A stretch of 64,000 nt of DNA from Saccharum officinarum (lineage: Eukaryota > Streptophyta > Magnoliopsida > Poales > Poaceae): positions 1,825,831 through 1,889,830 of the forward strand of contig CM036231.1 in NCBI GenBank assembly GCA_020631735.1. Reading direction: 5' to 3'. Below are positions 1 to 10,500 of this stretch, piece after piece. The notes under the pieces are model-generated. The model ran no database searches. It was not told the DNA's origin and was given only the letters and a program-made list of their open reading frames with translations. Both the position numbers and the translations under genes were made by a program. Every line of letters begins with the position of its first letter. Positions within the stretch are counted from its first letter, which is position 1.

Positions 1-398
1 TATGCCGTACGCGGATGGATCGAGGTGGTTCATATAGATATGGTAACTGTTCGCACGACAATCGAGGGATTGTACAGAAGATTTGATGGCATGGCAAGTA
101 GTCATGACTTGAAGGATATTTTGATACAGGATCTTTCAGTTCTAAAATGGTGATGTTGTTGTGATAAGATCTTGCCGATGGATTGTTATTTTGGTATCTC
201 AACCATAATTGAGGCAAAAAAAATAGTTGAAAAATGTGCGATATTTACTGAGATACATGGATTAGATCTAGATTTGATTAAATCTGGTAACAGATCATGT
301 TATGCTTGGAGAATGGGTTGAAAAATAGGTAATAGCAGGCATTATCTGGAGTAAATTTCGGAGCATCAATATCTTATACTCCAAAATTAGGGGGCATG
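1..398 (+). mobile_element. 3' internal tail of a Gypsy-like LTR retrotransposon, with polypurine tract
   Basis: No reading frame is visible. The stretch ends in a purine-rich run at 385-394 (AAAATTAGGGGG-like) directly before a TG-starting LTR, the usual layout of a polypurine tract and 3' LTR. I infer it is the non-coding end of an element whose coding part lies before the window. Confidence 0.6.
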
Positions 399-1213
399 TG
401 TTGACATCGTTTTTTAGCATGTGTCAAGATGGTCAGGAAGGGCTAATCAGCAGAGGAAAGATTATTGTGTAAATTGATAGCTGATGAAAATGAGTTTGCT
501 TATGAGTGGTAGCGGCGTATGAGTTCAAATTGAAATGTTGCCAATAAGGTTAAGGGTATTATTGCCGATGCCGATGAAAGATGGTTTGAAGACTGCTGCC
601 GATGAAACAGGGGATGTACCGATGGAAGGATCTTGAAGGCTGCTGCCGATGGAACAGGGATTGTGCCGATGGAACAGGGATTGTGCCGATAAGAAGGAGG
701 TCGATGAGAATACCATCGTGACTGAGGCGGACTATGGAATAAGATAGGAATTAATTTCCTTATATACGTTTATTAGAGTCTGAGTTGTATCAAAGTCATG
801 TGTTTCCATATATTTGGGTTTAGTGTCCTAGTCGTATTTGGTTACGTTTCTGTAGATCAGGATATAAATATAGGGTGAAGGGCAATATAAAAAGGAGATC
901 AATCAATACATCAGAAACAGCCTTTTATTCTTATTTACATCTACTTTCGACGACTTCGTCAATTTGCATATTTTTCTTTTTTACGAGTTCTTATCGATTC
1001 GGCGAGTTGCATTGCTCCAGTGCAATCTTCGGCGATCCTCGAGTTCCGCGTGAGTACCTCTTGACCGTGACTTCCGGGCGTATCGCTGTTGTCAGGACCA
1101 AAGTGCTCGTATCTTCATCCTTGTCGATTAACAGGTCAAATCGACTGGCACGCTTTGGATATCGATTTCGGGTATTAGCCCTTTGTGTTTGCAGATCTAC
1201 TTTTGCATCAACA
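399..1213 (+). repeat. 3' LTR of the Gypsy-like element
   Basis: It begins TGTTGACATC and ends GCATCAACA, giving 6-bp inverted ends (TGTTGA/TCAACA) with canonical TG...CA termini. A polypurine tract lies immediately upstream. A TATA-like box (TATAAATA) sits at 863-870. No PBS follows the right end, which agrees with a 3' rather than a 5' LTR. The 5' LTR and therefore the TSD are outside the window. Confidence 0.65.
645..690 (+). repeat. 20-bp tandem repeat in the LTR U3 region
   Basis: The unit GCCGATGGAACAGGGATTGT occurs twice in perfect tandem (645-664, 665-684) and begins a third time. Diverged relatives (GCCGATGAAACAGGGG and similar) lie just upstream from about 564. Such repeats are common in U3 regions. 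Confidence 0.8.
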
Positions 1214-1855
1214 GGTGAAATGACCGGCTTTACCGGCGGGCTGGAGAGAAATTGGAGCTAGGGTTTCATCCAACTTGTGGGCCATGTAAAAATTAGGCGC
1301 CAATTGGGCCAGCGGAGAGCGCGCAGGCCCAAATTATATGTATGGATGGATAGTTGGACCATAATATCAAGATTTAATGACTGACTGTTATACGGTAAAG
1401 CGAAGTAACAATAATGACCGATAGTCTGTTGCAAAAATGAGATATAGTGACCGACCGATATTACTAATCTTTAACGTCTGACCTTCCGTTGTTAAATTGG
1501 TATTTTTTAACGACTCCATGTGACGCTAAAGATAGGCTGTGGTGTAGTGCATCCTGAGACGCTCGACTGCCTCCCTTGAGGCTAGGGGGAGAGCCGGAGT
1601 GCAGAGCAGCTGGCCGCTGGCGTACGCGAGGAAGGAGAACGGCAGGGAATAGGGATGGTGCTTGAGCATTGAAAATAAACAAACAGGTTGAAAGCAATAG
1701 TCGAGCGTCACGAACAGGTGTCCCAAGGCCAAGCACAACAGAATGACCACGGTCTACTGACTCCGACATGGTGTACAGAATACGTGCACAAATGACGACA
1801 ACACAATTGCACAAAAACTAGTGCTAGATAGGCAGATAGCTTAGGCTCTTAGCGT
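1214..1855. other. No gene recognised
   Basis: This stretch lies between the LTR and the dioxygenase pseudogene. Open frames here are short and mutually overlapping, and no motif was recognised. It also contains the region beyond the pseudogene's stop codon. Confidence 0.5.
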
Positions 1856-2928
1856 TCACTTGGTGGGGTCAATTCCGCAGAACTCCTGGAGCGCGCTGTT
1901 CAATGCGGGCCTCTCCTGGGCCCTGGCCGAAGCGGAACTTGACGTACTCGTCGAAGTCACAGGGCCTGAAGCGCAGGGGGCGCCGGTCGTGGTCCACGAG
2001 CTCCTCCAGCGCGCTCACCACGGCGCCGGGCCTCAGCGACGACCCGAACAGCGCCGACAGCCTCTCGCGTTTGCTTGGCGTCCTCACGCGGTGGACGCAG
2101 GCAGGCACCCTCCCGTTCGTCACCACCTGCATGCATGCACCCGTAAAAGTGTTGGTGCTGATGGGGGCCTGCACATTGACGAGCTAGGGATGGAGGACCA
2201 GCATCCGGCCGCTTACCGTGAGCATCTCGCCGGCGACGACAGCGAACGTGCCGGGCTCAGGGGCCACGCTGATCCAGGTGCCGTCCCTGGCCTGCACCTC
2301 CAGACCCTCCACCTCGTGCTGCGCGATGGTGGTCACCATGGTGCAGTCCTTGTGCGCAACCGCGTACGTCGCTTCGTCGTCGACGTCGCCGCCGGCAGTC
2401 GGAGGCAGGGCCCCGTAGTGGGACAGCCGGACGTGGTAGTCGAGCGACGCGAGGTGCGAGTCGACGTGCTCCTTCCGCACGCCCAGGCTCTCCAGAACCA
2501 TCTTCTGCACCGTTTGGTCCAACTCCAGCATGCCCTTGGCAAACGCTTCTATCGTGTCGCTGCAAAAACATCCATCGATCGCCATATATTTATAGCAAAG
2601 GCAGCACGATGACAGCTAAATTCATATATACTTAACACTTTGCTTACCAGAGGGCAATGTTTCCATCGGCCAAACGTGATTGGTGAAGGCGTGGACTTTG
2701 CCGGCGTCCGTGGCTTCCGAGATGCGCAGGCTCTCGAGGCTAGGGCCTTCACGGGATCAGGCCCGATGTAGCCGCCGATACGGCTACCACCAGACAGTGT
2801 TCCCTGCTTCACCGCCAGAGGGAGGGCGAAGAGCTCTGGCATCGCGCGGCCGAACAGGTCCTGCCGCGGAGGTCGACCCTGCGCAGCTCTCCGCGCCACG
2901 GCTGCTCGGCCATCTTGCCAGCGTCCAT
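1856..2928 (-). pseudogene. 2-oxoglutarate/Fe(II)-dependent dioxygenase (AOP-like), frameshifted
   Basis: The family hydroxylates or desaturates small metabolites using 2-oxoglutarate and Fe(II) in the cytosol. Three exons can be traced: 2928-2648, 2559-2217 and 2126-1856. The HxD iron ligands (AHKDC) are at 2346-2354, the distal His in HRVRTP at 2091-2093, and the 2OG-binding RxS (RLS) near 2060. The intron 2 junction (ACG|GTAAGC ... GCATGCAG|GTGGTG) is clean. Exon 1 uses three frames: the ATG frame, then GRAMPELFALP, then SLRISEATDAGK. About 40 residues are missing after VDLRG. Intron 1 joins out of phase, and the C-terminus (ALQEFCGIDPTK) needs another one-base shift. I conclude this is a decayed copy. 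AOP1-like is the best match from family knowledge; a related 2-ODD subgroup is possible. Confidence 0.85.
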
Positions 2929-3486
2929 GCTCTCTCGACCTCCTTCTAGCTATGCGCTGTGGCCTGTGGTTCAGAGGTGTGCAATAATCGAGATCAACAC
3001 ACCCCACAATCACGTCCTATAAGTATACTCTTAGTACCTATCGTATCCCTTCGGTATCGATCAAATTATGTTTTGTTATCACTACATTAATGCAAGCAAT
3101 CAATCATGTATGGTATCATTGATTGCTTACATTAATCTTAGCATTCATTATATTTTATTTATGCAGTATAACCTAAGATTTAGTCTTAGTGTTTGATTGT
3201 CCCATGCTAAAAAATGCCTCTGTGTTGCAACGAGAGAAATTGTATATACATTTAAAGCTTCTGAAGTTATAAACCCGTATAAATGGCAAGAGGGAATGTG
3301 GAGTAGGCAGGGAGCGAGACGTGGAGGGTGGGGAGCATAACATCCTTGAGGTGATAAGGATTGAAGAAAATGCTAGAGAATCAAAAGATATATCATCTAT
3401 AAGAGAAGGTGCTGCTAACACCAAAACTTGTTGCAATAATCGGACTCATCTGAACAAGGCTTCGTCCATCATTCTACCAAATTTTT

Positions 3487-3561
3487 GGTGCTTCGGCACC
3501 CTCCCCGATTTGTAATCTCAATGACTTTGGGTCACATGACCCCTGTAGGTGCTTCGGCACC
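3487..3561. repeat. Two identical UUCG-type hairpins, 61 bp apart
   Basis: GGTGCTTCGGCACC occurs at 3487-3500 and 3548-3561. Each is a perfect 5-bp stem closed by a TTCG tetraloop, followed by the same CTCC. In RNA this would be an unusually stable small hairpin. Function is unknown. Confidence 0.75.
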
Positions 3562-4315
3562 CTCCATCCACCGGCTTCCCAGCATCAGTGGAAAATTTAT
3601 TCAGGTAGGGATCTCACAATCTCACCCCTCCAGTGTGAGTCTTCAAAAAATGATGGTGGGGCACAGGGCGAGTGGCTGGCGGGGCTCATGCTATGGAAAT
3701 GAAAAGGGTTGTGCGGACACGAACAAGCAGAGGGGAGCAGTGCAGACAGAAAACAGAAGCAAGTCACTAAGTCAGTGTTGGGTTGAAAGTGACCAGGTCC
3801 ATAAGCAATGATGGGCTAGACGAAAAATAGGATAAATTTTTGAATCTTTAATATTGGGTATAGATTGCTTAAATTATGCTACGTGTAGTCACATATATGT
3901 TCTAGTAGAGTTTTCTAGTGGAGGTTGGGAAATGAGAAATTTTCATTTTTTTATGTGCCTTATTATTGGCTTGTGCTAATCTATGTTACCTAATGCAATT
4001 TAATCTGGCGTACTAGCTAATGCTTGATATAAGAGTCTCTCTCCATGCAATCACAAACATAACTAAACTCGATCCATTGCACAAATCTAAATACAGGATA
4101 ACGTAAGCAACAAAATACTAGGACATGATGAGATGACTACTGTGGCTCCTAAGGATTTATTTTTGCCATTAGCCACATATAATGTCAGAAAATATGAAGG
4201 TAGTTGTAACTGCTCCCTTGTAATCCCTCTCTCTATCCATTTTACTATATATCTAGACATAAAAAAAAATTAAAACAACTTGTAATTTGGAACAAGAGAG
4301 CAATAGATACCACCG

Positions 4316-4394
4316 AGTGTGCGCGACGACTCAATCGGCAGGTGCGGCGGAGAGCAGCGCCAAGCAGCCCGTCCCCAGTCCACGCCGTGCAAAC
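4316..4394. repeat. GC-rich segment shared with 7350-7455
   Basis: The sequence from GTGTGCGCGACGACTC through CCACGCCGTGCAAAC closely resembles 7350-7460, which carries additional GC-rich triplets. It looks like one gene fragment copied to two places 3 kb apart, probably by a transposon. No reading frame was recognised. Confidence 0.6.
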
Positions 4395-4739
4395 ACAAAA
4401 ACTGTGTAGGAGCAGCACCCGCAATATGGTGGAAGGCGATAAATAATAGGGGATAGTAGGGCTTACATTACAGTACTGGACAAGAAGCATCGTGAAAGTC
4501 GGCAAGAGCAGAAGATTCTTTCATCCGGCAACAAGCTTCCTACCCGGCAGTAGTAAGCACTAAAGTTTTGTTTCCTCTACTCATCCATCGGCGGCTTGTC
4601 CGTGAGACTTGCGTCAGGAGTACAGAGAAAGTGTATTTCTTTTATTCTTTATATATAATAATAATATTGAGACCCACATTAATGTCACCATATACATATA
4701 TACATTGTTAACATTAAAGAGTCAAAATTCGTACCAGGC

Positions 4740-4838
4740 AGATCGATGAGCTTATAGCTCAGTGGTGGGACATCCGGGTGCCACCCACCCACCCAGGGCT
4801 CGAATTCTAGGTGTAACACAATAAAAATCCCCTCGCTG
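4740..4838 (+). mobile_element. tRNA-derived SINE
   Basis: An RNA polymerase III A box (TAGCTCAGTGG, 4754-4764) and a B box (GGCTCGAATTC, 4797-4807) are spaced as in a tRNA. The sequence lacks tRNA cloverleaf stems and is followed by an A-rich tail (CAATAAAAATCCCC). This is the usual head of a grass SINE. The 3' end is cut by the CACTA terminus at 4839. A degenerate tRNA is less likely because the acceptor stem does not pair. Confidence 0.65.
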
Positions 4839-6020
4839 CACTACTACAGAATAAGCAATCACTGCTCAGAATTTTAAAACCGACACTGGTAGATACATCA
4901 CTGCTGGTTAATAAGAAAAAAGTCTATCATTATCGAAACTTTATACCAGATATTATCACTGTCGGTTGCTACTGCAATTCGGCACTGATGTTTATCACTA
5001 TCGGGCTGTAGTGCCAGCCGACACTGATCCACAGTCGGACCTGAAAATTTTACGTATCCCGGTTAACTCCAAACTCACGTCCATCCAATCCACACCTCTA
5101 TCTATTCTCTCTTCACAAACTTCTCTCGTGATTTATTCCTCTGCACTGCTCGCTCCTCCCCCGCCTGGACCTCCGTCGCGCCGCTCGCTCCTTACCCGCT
5201 GGACCTCCCTCGCCGCTGGCCCCTCCCCCTCCCCGCGCCATCTACCTCCGCTCTGAGGGCTTCGCCAGCTCCGTCGCCGTTGACCCGCGCCTGTTCCGCC
5301 AGGAGGGGCACGACTACCTCGTCGACGACGGGAGACGGATCGAGCCAACCGTAGTTTTTTTCGAGGTTTTTTAGAAATTGGTATAATCTTATTCATCATT
5401 ATTTCCTGCATTGTTTAAGACTCAACTTCGCGACGAGCCTAACGAGCCGAGCCTAACGAGCCGAGCCGAAGTTGAAAGTCGTTCCAAATCAAGTCATTTT
5501 CATTTTAAAAGATAAATGAGTCCAATCGGAGCACTTTTGTACCGAGCCACCGAGCCAGCTTAACGAGCTTTTTGTCCAGCCCTGTGGTGCCCGATGGAGG
5601 TGGATCCAGATCCAATGGTGGCGAGGAGGAAGAAGGTGCGCCCGGCGACGGATCCATGACTAGGTGTATTCCTTCCCAATCCCATGAACATCTGCATCGT
5701 TCTTCTTTGTGATGTACGAATCCTTTTCCTTTGTCTATGATGTACTGAATCTGTGATGTATTGAATTTGTGTTGTACGAATCTTTCCCAATCCTTCGTAA
5801 TGTGCTGAACCCTTCTCCTTTGTGATGTACAAATTGATTTGTGGTTGAGTTGATTTGTGATGTGTTAAACCCCTCCTCCTTTGTTTGTGATGGAGCGACG
5901 GCGGTAGCCAGCGAGCATGGCGGCGGCGGCAGTAACGAGCACGCTTGCTTAATGTATTCTTTTTTTGTTTTTGTTTTTTTAAAGCCTATCACTGCTGGGT
6001 GAAGTACCGGCAGTGGTAAG
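4839..6020. mobile_element. CACTA-type DNA transposon, 3' terminus lost
   Basis: It starts with CACTACTACAGAATAAGC, the CACTA terminal signature. Subterminal repeats in both orientations follow (CACTGTCGG, CACTATCGG, CCGACACTGA) at 4860-5040, and related motifs recur at 5985-6015 (CACTGCTGG, ACCGGCAGTGG). The matching TAGTG end was not found, so the right end is truncated. The GC-rich block at 5150-5350 has coding-like composition (...YLRSEGFASSVAVDPRLF...) and may be a captured host exon. No transposase is present, so the element is non-autonomous. Confidence 0.65.
5416..5584. mobile_element. Possible hAT-like remnant nested in the CACTA element
   Basis: The segment ends in TTTTTGTCCAGCCCTG, whose complement CAGGGCTGGACAAAAA resembles hAT MITE termini. 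It also contains repeated GAGCCTAACGAGCC units. The opposite terminus is not evident, so this is a weak call. Confidence 0.3.
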
Positions 6021-6515
6021 CCAGGCCTGAACATTACACCAAAACTGCTCAACAGCAGCAGACTCAGGATGATCATCTACAACCACAGCAGATCATATGT
6101 CTTTTGCACCATTCAAACTACTTAGACTGCTCAACAGAAAAAGAAAAAGAAAACTTTACAGTAGCAGTTTTGGTAGTTAACAGCAGGAGACTCAAGATGA
6201 TGGATCAATAGCGTCCATTCTGCAATGTCTTGCTTCCATGTGGCACATCAGAGATCAGCGGGTCCTCCTAACAAAAGATCTGACAAAAAACATGCACAAC
6301 ATTCGTAACCAACTTCCGATTTAGCACTTGCACTTCAATGAGTATGTGCTAGTAATAATTCCAAAGATTTAACTACAACAAGCTCCAGATAAATGCCTCA
6401 AGATATGCAAGAAATTAGCAGTCAATTATCTATTTAAAAAATCTGAAACAAGGTAGCATGAAAGTACAAGATCAACGGATCTGGTAAAAATTTGGTTTGG
6501 CTTTCCAGTGGCATA
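6021..6515. other. No gene recognised
   Basis: AT-rich sequence between the CACTA remnant and the F-box pseudogene. It could include 3' untranslated sequence of the latter, which is on the minus strand. No motif was recognised. Confidence 0.45.
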
Positions 6516-7216
6516 TATTCAGTTTGCGCTGCTTAGTAGTTCATTCACAAGCCAAAACCAACTAAGCAAACATATTGAAGCTTCAAAGACAAGGAAGACC
6601 AAAAGATAAGCAAGGGAGAAGTCCCCGAGCTTGTCAACCTTTCTCACTCGCCCTGACTTTAGCTCCATCACGAACAGTCCAACACCTATGCTGATGAAGA
6701 TGACACCCACACACACACCCTCTGCGAAGCCAACCACGGATGCGAAGTCACTGGGGTTGTCCATGGACATCTTTTTCTCTTGATCAATGACTCTGCGTTG
6801 TACCCATTTTGCAGTTCTCCCTGAACTCACCCTTCTCCACCAGAGATAAAGTCTGTAATCCTCAATGCTAGCAAGTCCTAGCAAACGATCCTCCATCACG
6901 ATGCTGGTGGCTGGGGCTTAACTACAGACAAGAAATTATTGGTCCAGTCATACTTGACAATTGTAGCAGCCTCCAAGTAGATTTTGTCTCCAATGAGAAG
7001 ATCACGGCTGTAAGCCACACTAGGAACATTCTCGAGCGTGACTGGCACCCTCCACGCGCCTATCTCCGATGAGTACATGACCGCCCACATGGTAGGAGTA
7101 GGACTCATGTAGTTGGTGACCAAAACCGAAGGGGCCACCGTGGCAGTCGACGTGATCGCAGCCGACCGGCGGCAGCGCAGAACACCGCGGGGCGAAATGT
7201 GGGGCGTCCACCAGAA
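6516..7216 (-). pseudogene. Grass F-box-associated (FBA-type) protein, 5'-truncated and frameshifted
   Basis: Grass F-box proteins of this class are substrate receptors of SCF ubiquitin ligases, with an N-terminal F-box and a C-terminal FBA/kelch-like region. Only the C-terminal part remains. The segments are GCDHVDCHGGPF, then in another frame SVLVTNYMS...MYSSEIGAWRVP, SRDLLIGDKIYLEA and LLGLASIEDYRLYLW, then a tail with a hydrophobic stretch ending before the stop at 6519. The frame changes after HGGPF near 7126, where the two halves join only with a one-base shift. The F-box itself is absent. The tail (FAEGVCVGVIFISIGVGLFVMELKSG) matches the family's last strands. I infer a non-functional copy. 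Confidence 0.7.
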
Positions 7217-7818
7217 TATGGGATTATGGGCTCAGGCTCTCAGCTCGTCCGTCCCTCGGCCGTCTCAGCAACCGGCCCACAGTTGATGGCTGCCTACAAT
7301 TATTCTCGGCCCACTATTGATTCCTGACTCAAATTCGAACTCCCAAAGAGAGCGCGCGCGACGACGCAAGCGGCAGGTGCGGCGGCGGTGCAGACGGAGC
7401 GGGCAAGCAGCGCCAAGCCGCCGAGCAGCACGTCCCCAATCCACGCCGTGCAAACTGGATCGCGGCGGCGGCGTCCCCGGCGCCTCTTTGCAAACTCGAT
7501 CGCGGCCATCGCTCAGCAACGTCGTCGCTCCTTGTGCGGCACCGTACCGCCTCCTCGCGCGTGAAGGGCAGCGGGACTGGAAGGGGTCCGAGTGCAGTCA
7601 TCATGCTGCCCTGTGCAGACTCCAGACGCACTGAACCAAATTGCTTGGAGCCAGTAACCACAGGCTGTTTGGTACGTGCTTGAAACATGTATGTAATCGC
7701 GCTGGCTGCTAACATATATATTTTCTTTCTGAAATTTGCAGTTGACAAGACGAACAGCATGAGCACTAGCTGATGTCGATGCATGCTTTTGTTTGATCGT
7801 TCCTGAATCTTATAATAC
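7217..7818. other. GC-rich gene-fragment-like DNA, no gene recognised
   Basis: At 7350-7460 the segment resembles 4316-4394. The reading frames across it are all short or overlap in several frames without recognisable motifs. It ends at the target site of the retroposon inserted at 7834. Confidence 0.45.
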
Positions 7819-7833
7819 AAAGACTACATGTCC

Positions 7834-9045
7834 AGGGTGCCTCCAGGACGCGTCGCCAGGCCGGACGAAGGCGACCCAGCTCGCCGGGACGTTGCGCCGT
7901 GCCAAGCCAGGAAACACCAACATCGTCGCCATTGTCTCCTCGTGTGCGGCAATCGGCCCCGCCATCGTCGTAGCACCACAACAGCTTGCTGCCGCTATCA
8001 CCGCCTCTGGGTGACGCTGATAGCCATCCCAAGGTCGAGGTCTTCCTCATCCCGAGGAACACGGAGCTCGCTGCGTCTGAAGTGGACTTTGCCCTTGTTT
8101 TTGTCGTGCTCGTTGGTGGGAATCAGCATGCAGTCTCGCCGGCGGAGTTCTGGGCGCACATTTCCTCGACGTTCCAGGTGTTGGAGGGCGCGTGTCTGTG
8201 CCTGGCTCGGGGGCAACTTTGCACGTGAGCGTCAGCTGGACGGCCATCCTAGCTCGGCGTGCGAGGTAGTTGGCCTTGAGGCCGAGGCGGACCGGGTGCC
8301 GTGGAGCCGTCCGAGGCAACTGCCACCCGCAGTCGACTTGACGCCAGACCCAATGTTGGTTGAAGTGGCAATCCAAGTTCAGCCCCCTGACCGTCACTCC
8401 GCTTAAGAACCAGGCCATGTTGTGGACATGGCCACCATCGTGGTCGAATACCCTCCTAGCGATGTCCAGCCGACCTCGACTTCGCCTAGGGAAAAGTTCC
8501 TAGCCTCCCTATCGTCTTTGGCCTCCGAGTTCACAAAGCAGGTCTTAGCGCCGCTGAAGACTCCGCTAATCAAGGCGGCTCCACTACGTCGAAAGCGTCG
8601 CTCCCCATCGTCTGCAAGTAGTATTCGTCTTGCGGCCAAGTGCGGTTCGCGTGCCGCGAATGCAACATTGCAAGCACAGAAAGTGTTGACCGCCAAGTGG
8701 GATCCAAATCCGCAGCCCAGCAGAATGCACCTGCTCAGGTCGTGGCTGCTTTTAAACAGACTCTACAGGAGCCACTTGATTCTGCAAAGCGGGCAGCTCT
8801 GCGCGAGCCGATGAAATTCGACTTGGTTGGGGTCGATTGCATGTTCGAGGAGGCGTGCTAGTCTAGCTGTCTATGGACGTTTGGTCGCAGATGCTTTCAT
8901 GTAAATTAAGTTGACAATGTAACTCTATGGGCCCAAGTCGGGTTCTGTCCTTCAGTAATCTCCTTGGATTACCGAGGACTGATGTAACCTTGATATTCTA
9001 CTTCTGCTTAATGAAACATGTGTCACAGAGACGCGTTCGCGAAAA
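7834..9045 (+). mobile_element. LINE-derived retroposon with poly(A) tail and 15-bp target-site duplication
   Basis: The 15-bp direct repeat AAAGACTACATGTCC lies at 7819-7833 and 9046-9060. The inner right end is GCGTTCGCGAAAAAAA, an A-tail of LINE type. Inside are decayed plus-strand coding pieces resembling the C-terminal part of plant LINE ORF1 proteins: SIRLAAKCGSRAAN...QAQKVL at about 8620-8695, then in another frame AAFKQTLQEPLDSAKRAALREP up to about 8815. There is no reverse transcriptase. It was therefore mobilised in trans, or is an internally deleted LINE copied as a 1.2 kb unit. Frame changes show it no longer encodes an intact protein. Confidence 0.75.
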
Positions 9046-9640
9046 AAAGACTACATGTCCTGGTTGCTCATCAGTCGGTTACTTTTCGAGATATATAGAT
9101 TTATTATATATTTATAGGTTTTCTAAATGTATTTACATAGCAAAAACTATGAATCTACAAAAGTCAAAACATATTATAATTTAAAATTTGGAGGGAGTAA
9201 TACAAGTTTGAACTGTATTTATTTTCATAGGCTTGGTTTGAGTGGTGTCTGCTGAGTCCGGTGATGTGAAATCTTCGAGCTATATGCTCCAAGATGCCTA
9301 TGGAGATGCAGGATGAAGGTCTGGCCCTTCTGCTAGCCCGCTGAATTATCATTTGATGCATTTGTGGTTGACCTTTATGTGATCTACATATGTAACCTGT
9401 CAAGTACCAAGTTAGATTTTGTTCCAAATATTCCCTTGCATGCAGTGACAAATTTAGGATGGAAGTTTAGGGGGGCTGAAAGCTTATCTTCAACCTCCAG
9501 CATCTACTCCTCAAAGCAATCATGGCAATAATTCTCGAGAGGCTTTTTAGGGGTGGTGGGGGGGCTTAAGCCCCCCTCCCTGCCCGCCGTACCGCTAGAT
9601 CTGTTCCTACTTGAACGACATCAACGTTTGGGTAGCGCTA
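9046..9640. other. No gene; MITE remnant and a palindrome
   Basis: A Stowaway-like right end (AATTTGGAGGGAGTAATAC) lies near 9186-9205 without a recognisable left end. At about 9558-9577, GGGGGGGCTTAAGCCCCCC is a near-perfect palindrome. Nothing coding was recognised. Confidence 0.45.
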
Positions 9641-10500
9641 AAGAGACAAAGGGTTCAATATTCAATACCTATTTTTGGTCTTCTCCAACAACAAAACTCA
9701 AAAGAGAACTCTTTTTGCAAAATAGGTCTCTAGGAGAGATGATGCTCATATTTGGGTTATATCTCTGCTGTCACCCGAAATCGGTCTCCCACATAGGTAT
9801 TATGTTGCAAGTGTATGTTTCAAGTGTGGTTTCAGTTGTTTCAAACGTATGTTGCAAATATTTTATCTGGATATTGCATATGTTGTAGTTGCTATGCATA
9901 TATGTTGCAAGTGTATGTTCTAAATATTTCACTTGTTTCAGAGCTATGTTGCAAGTGTTTCATCTAGATGTTGCATATGTTTCAAACATATGTTGCAAGC
10001 GTCTATTCAAATTGTTTTATCTGTTTCAGACGTACGTTGCAAATGTGTTTATCTGGATGTTGTAGTTGCTATACACATATGTTGCAAAACATATGTTTGT
10101 AAATGTTTCACATGTTTCAGACGTATGTTGCAGCTTTCATGTTGCAACATTAGTAGGCGTAGGAAGCGGACGCATGCAAATGCGGTTCACGGTGCGTAGC
10201 GGTCCCCACCTACATGTGTATCAACATGCACAAAGCGGGTATCAGTAGGCATAAGGTGGGCATCAGCAGGCACGAGACGCACAACTGCAAGTGTAGGCGC
10301 ACTAGCATGCAGGGACGGGTTTGCACCCGCAGCAGTTGCATGCGAGACGTGCAGGCGTAGAGTTACATGCAGGGCAGGCGCGGCATGCTTTTTTGTAAAT
10401 ACGGTGCGGACGGGCGGGCACAGCGGACGGAGCGAGTGTGGGCGTCCGGACGCATCCTTGCGCCGTACGTCAGGGTTGCGGGCACTAGTCGTTCCGATAG
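9641..10500. repeat. Repetitive element with degenerate GTATGTTGCAAGTGTTT array
   Basis: From about 9800 to 10165 the motif (T/C)ATGTTGCAA recurs roughly a dozen times, alternating with TGTTTCA(G)AC and TTTATCTGGATGTTG, as a diverged minisatellite. It is followed by GC-rich sequence ending in GGACGGAGCGAGTGTGGGCGTCCGGACG at about 10430. This architecture is recurrent in grass DNA transposons, but no termini or transposase could be pinned down. Confidence 0.5.

Larger units (their letters stand above)
2929..4739. other. No gene recognised; intergenic
   Basis: This is AT-rich sequence with only short, unsupported reading frames. Two notable pieces are the twin hairpins at 3487-3561 and a GC-rich segment at about 4316-4394, which reappears in longer form near 7350-7455. 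Both are listed separately. Confidence 0.5.

Noticed and set aside
1860..2612. 250-residue plus-strand frame
   Set aside because: Antisense of the dioxygenase exons; the minus strand contains the recognisable HxD...H...RxS motifs.
4741..4815. Possible functional tRNA gene
   Set aside because: A and B boxes are present but acceptor and anticodon stems do not pair and the sequence runs into an A-rich tail; a SINE explains it better.
9804..10150. CRISPR-like or regulatory array from the regularly recurring ATGTTGCAA
   Set aside because: Units and spacing are degenerate, the setting is a plant nuclear repeat, and a transposon minisatellite is the simple explanation.
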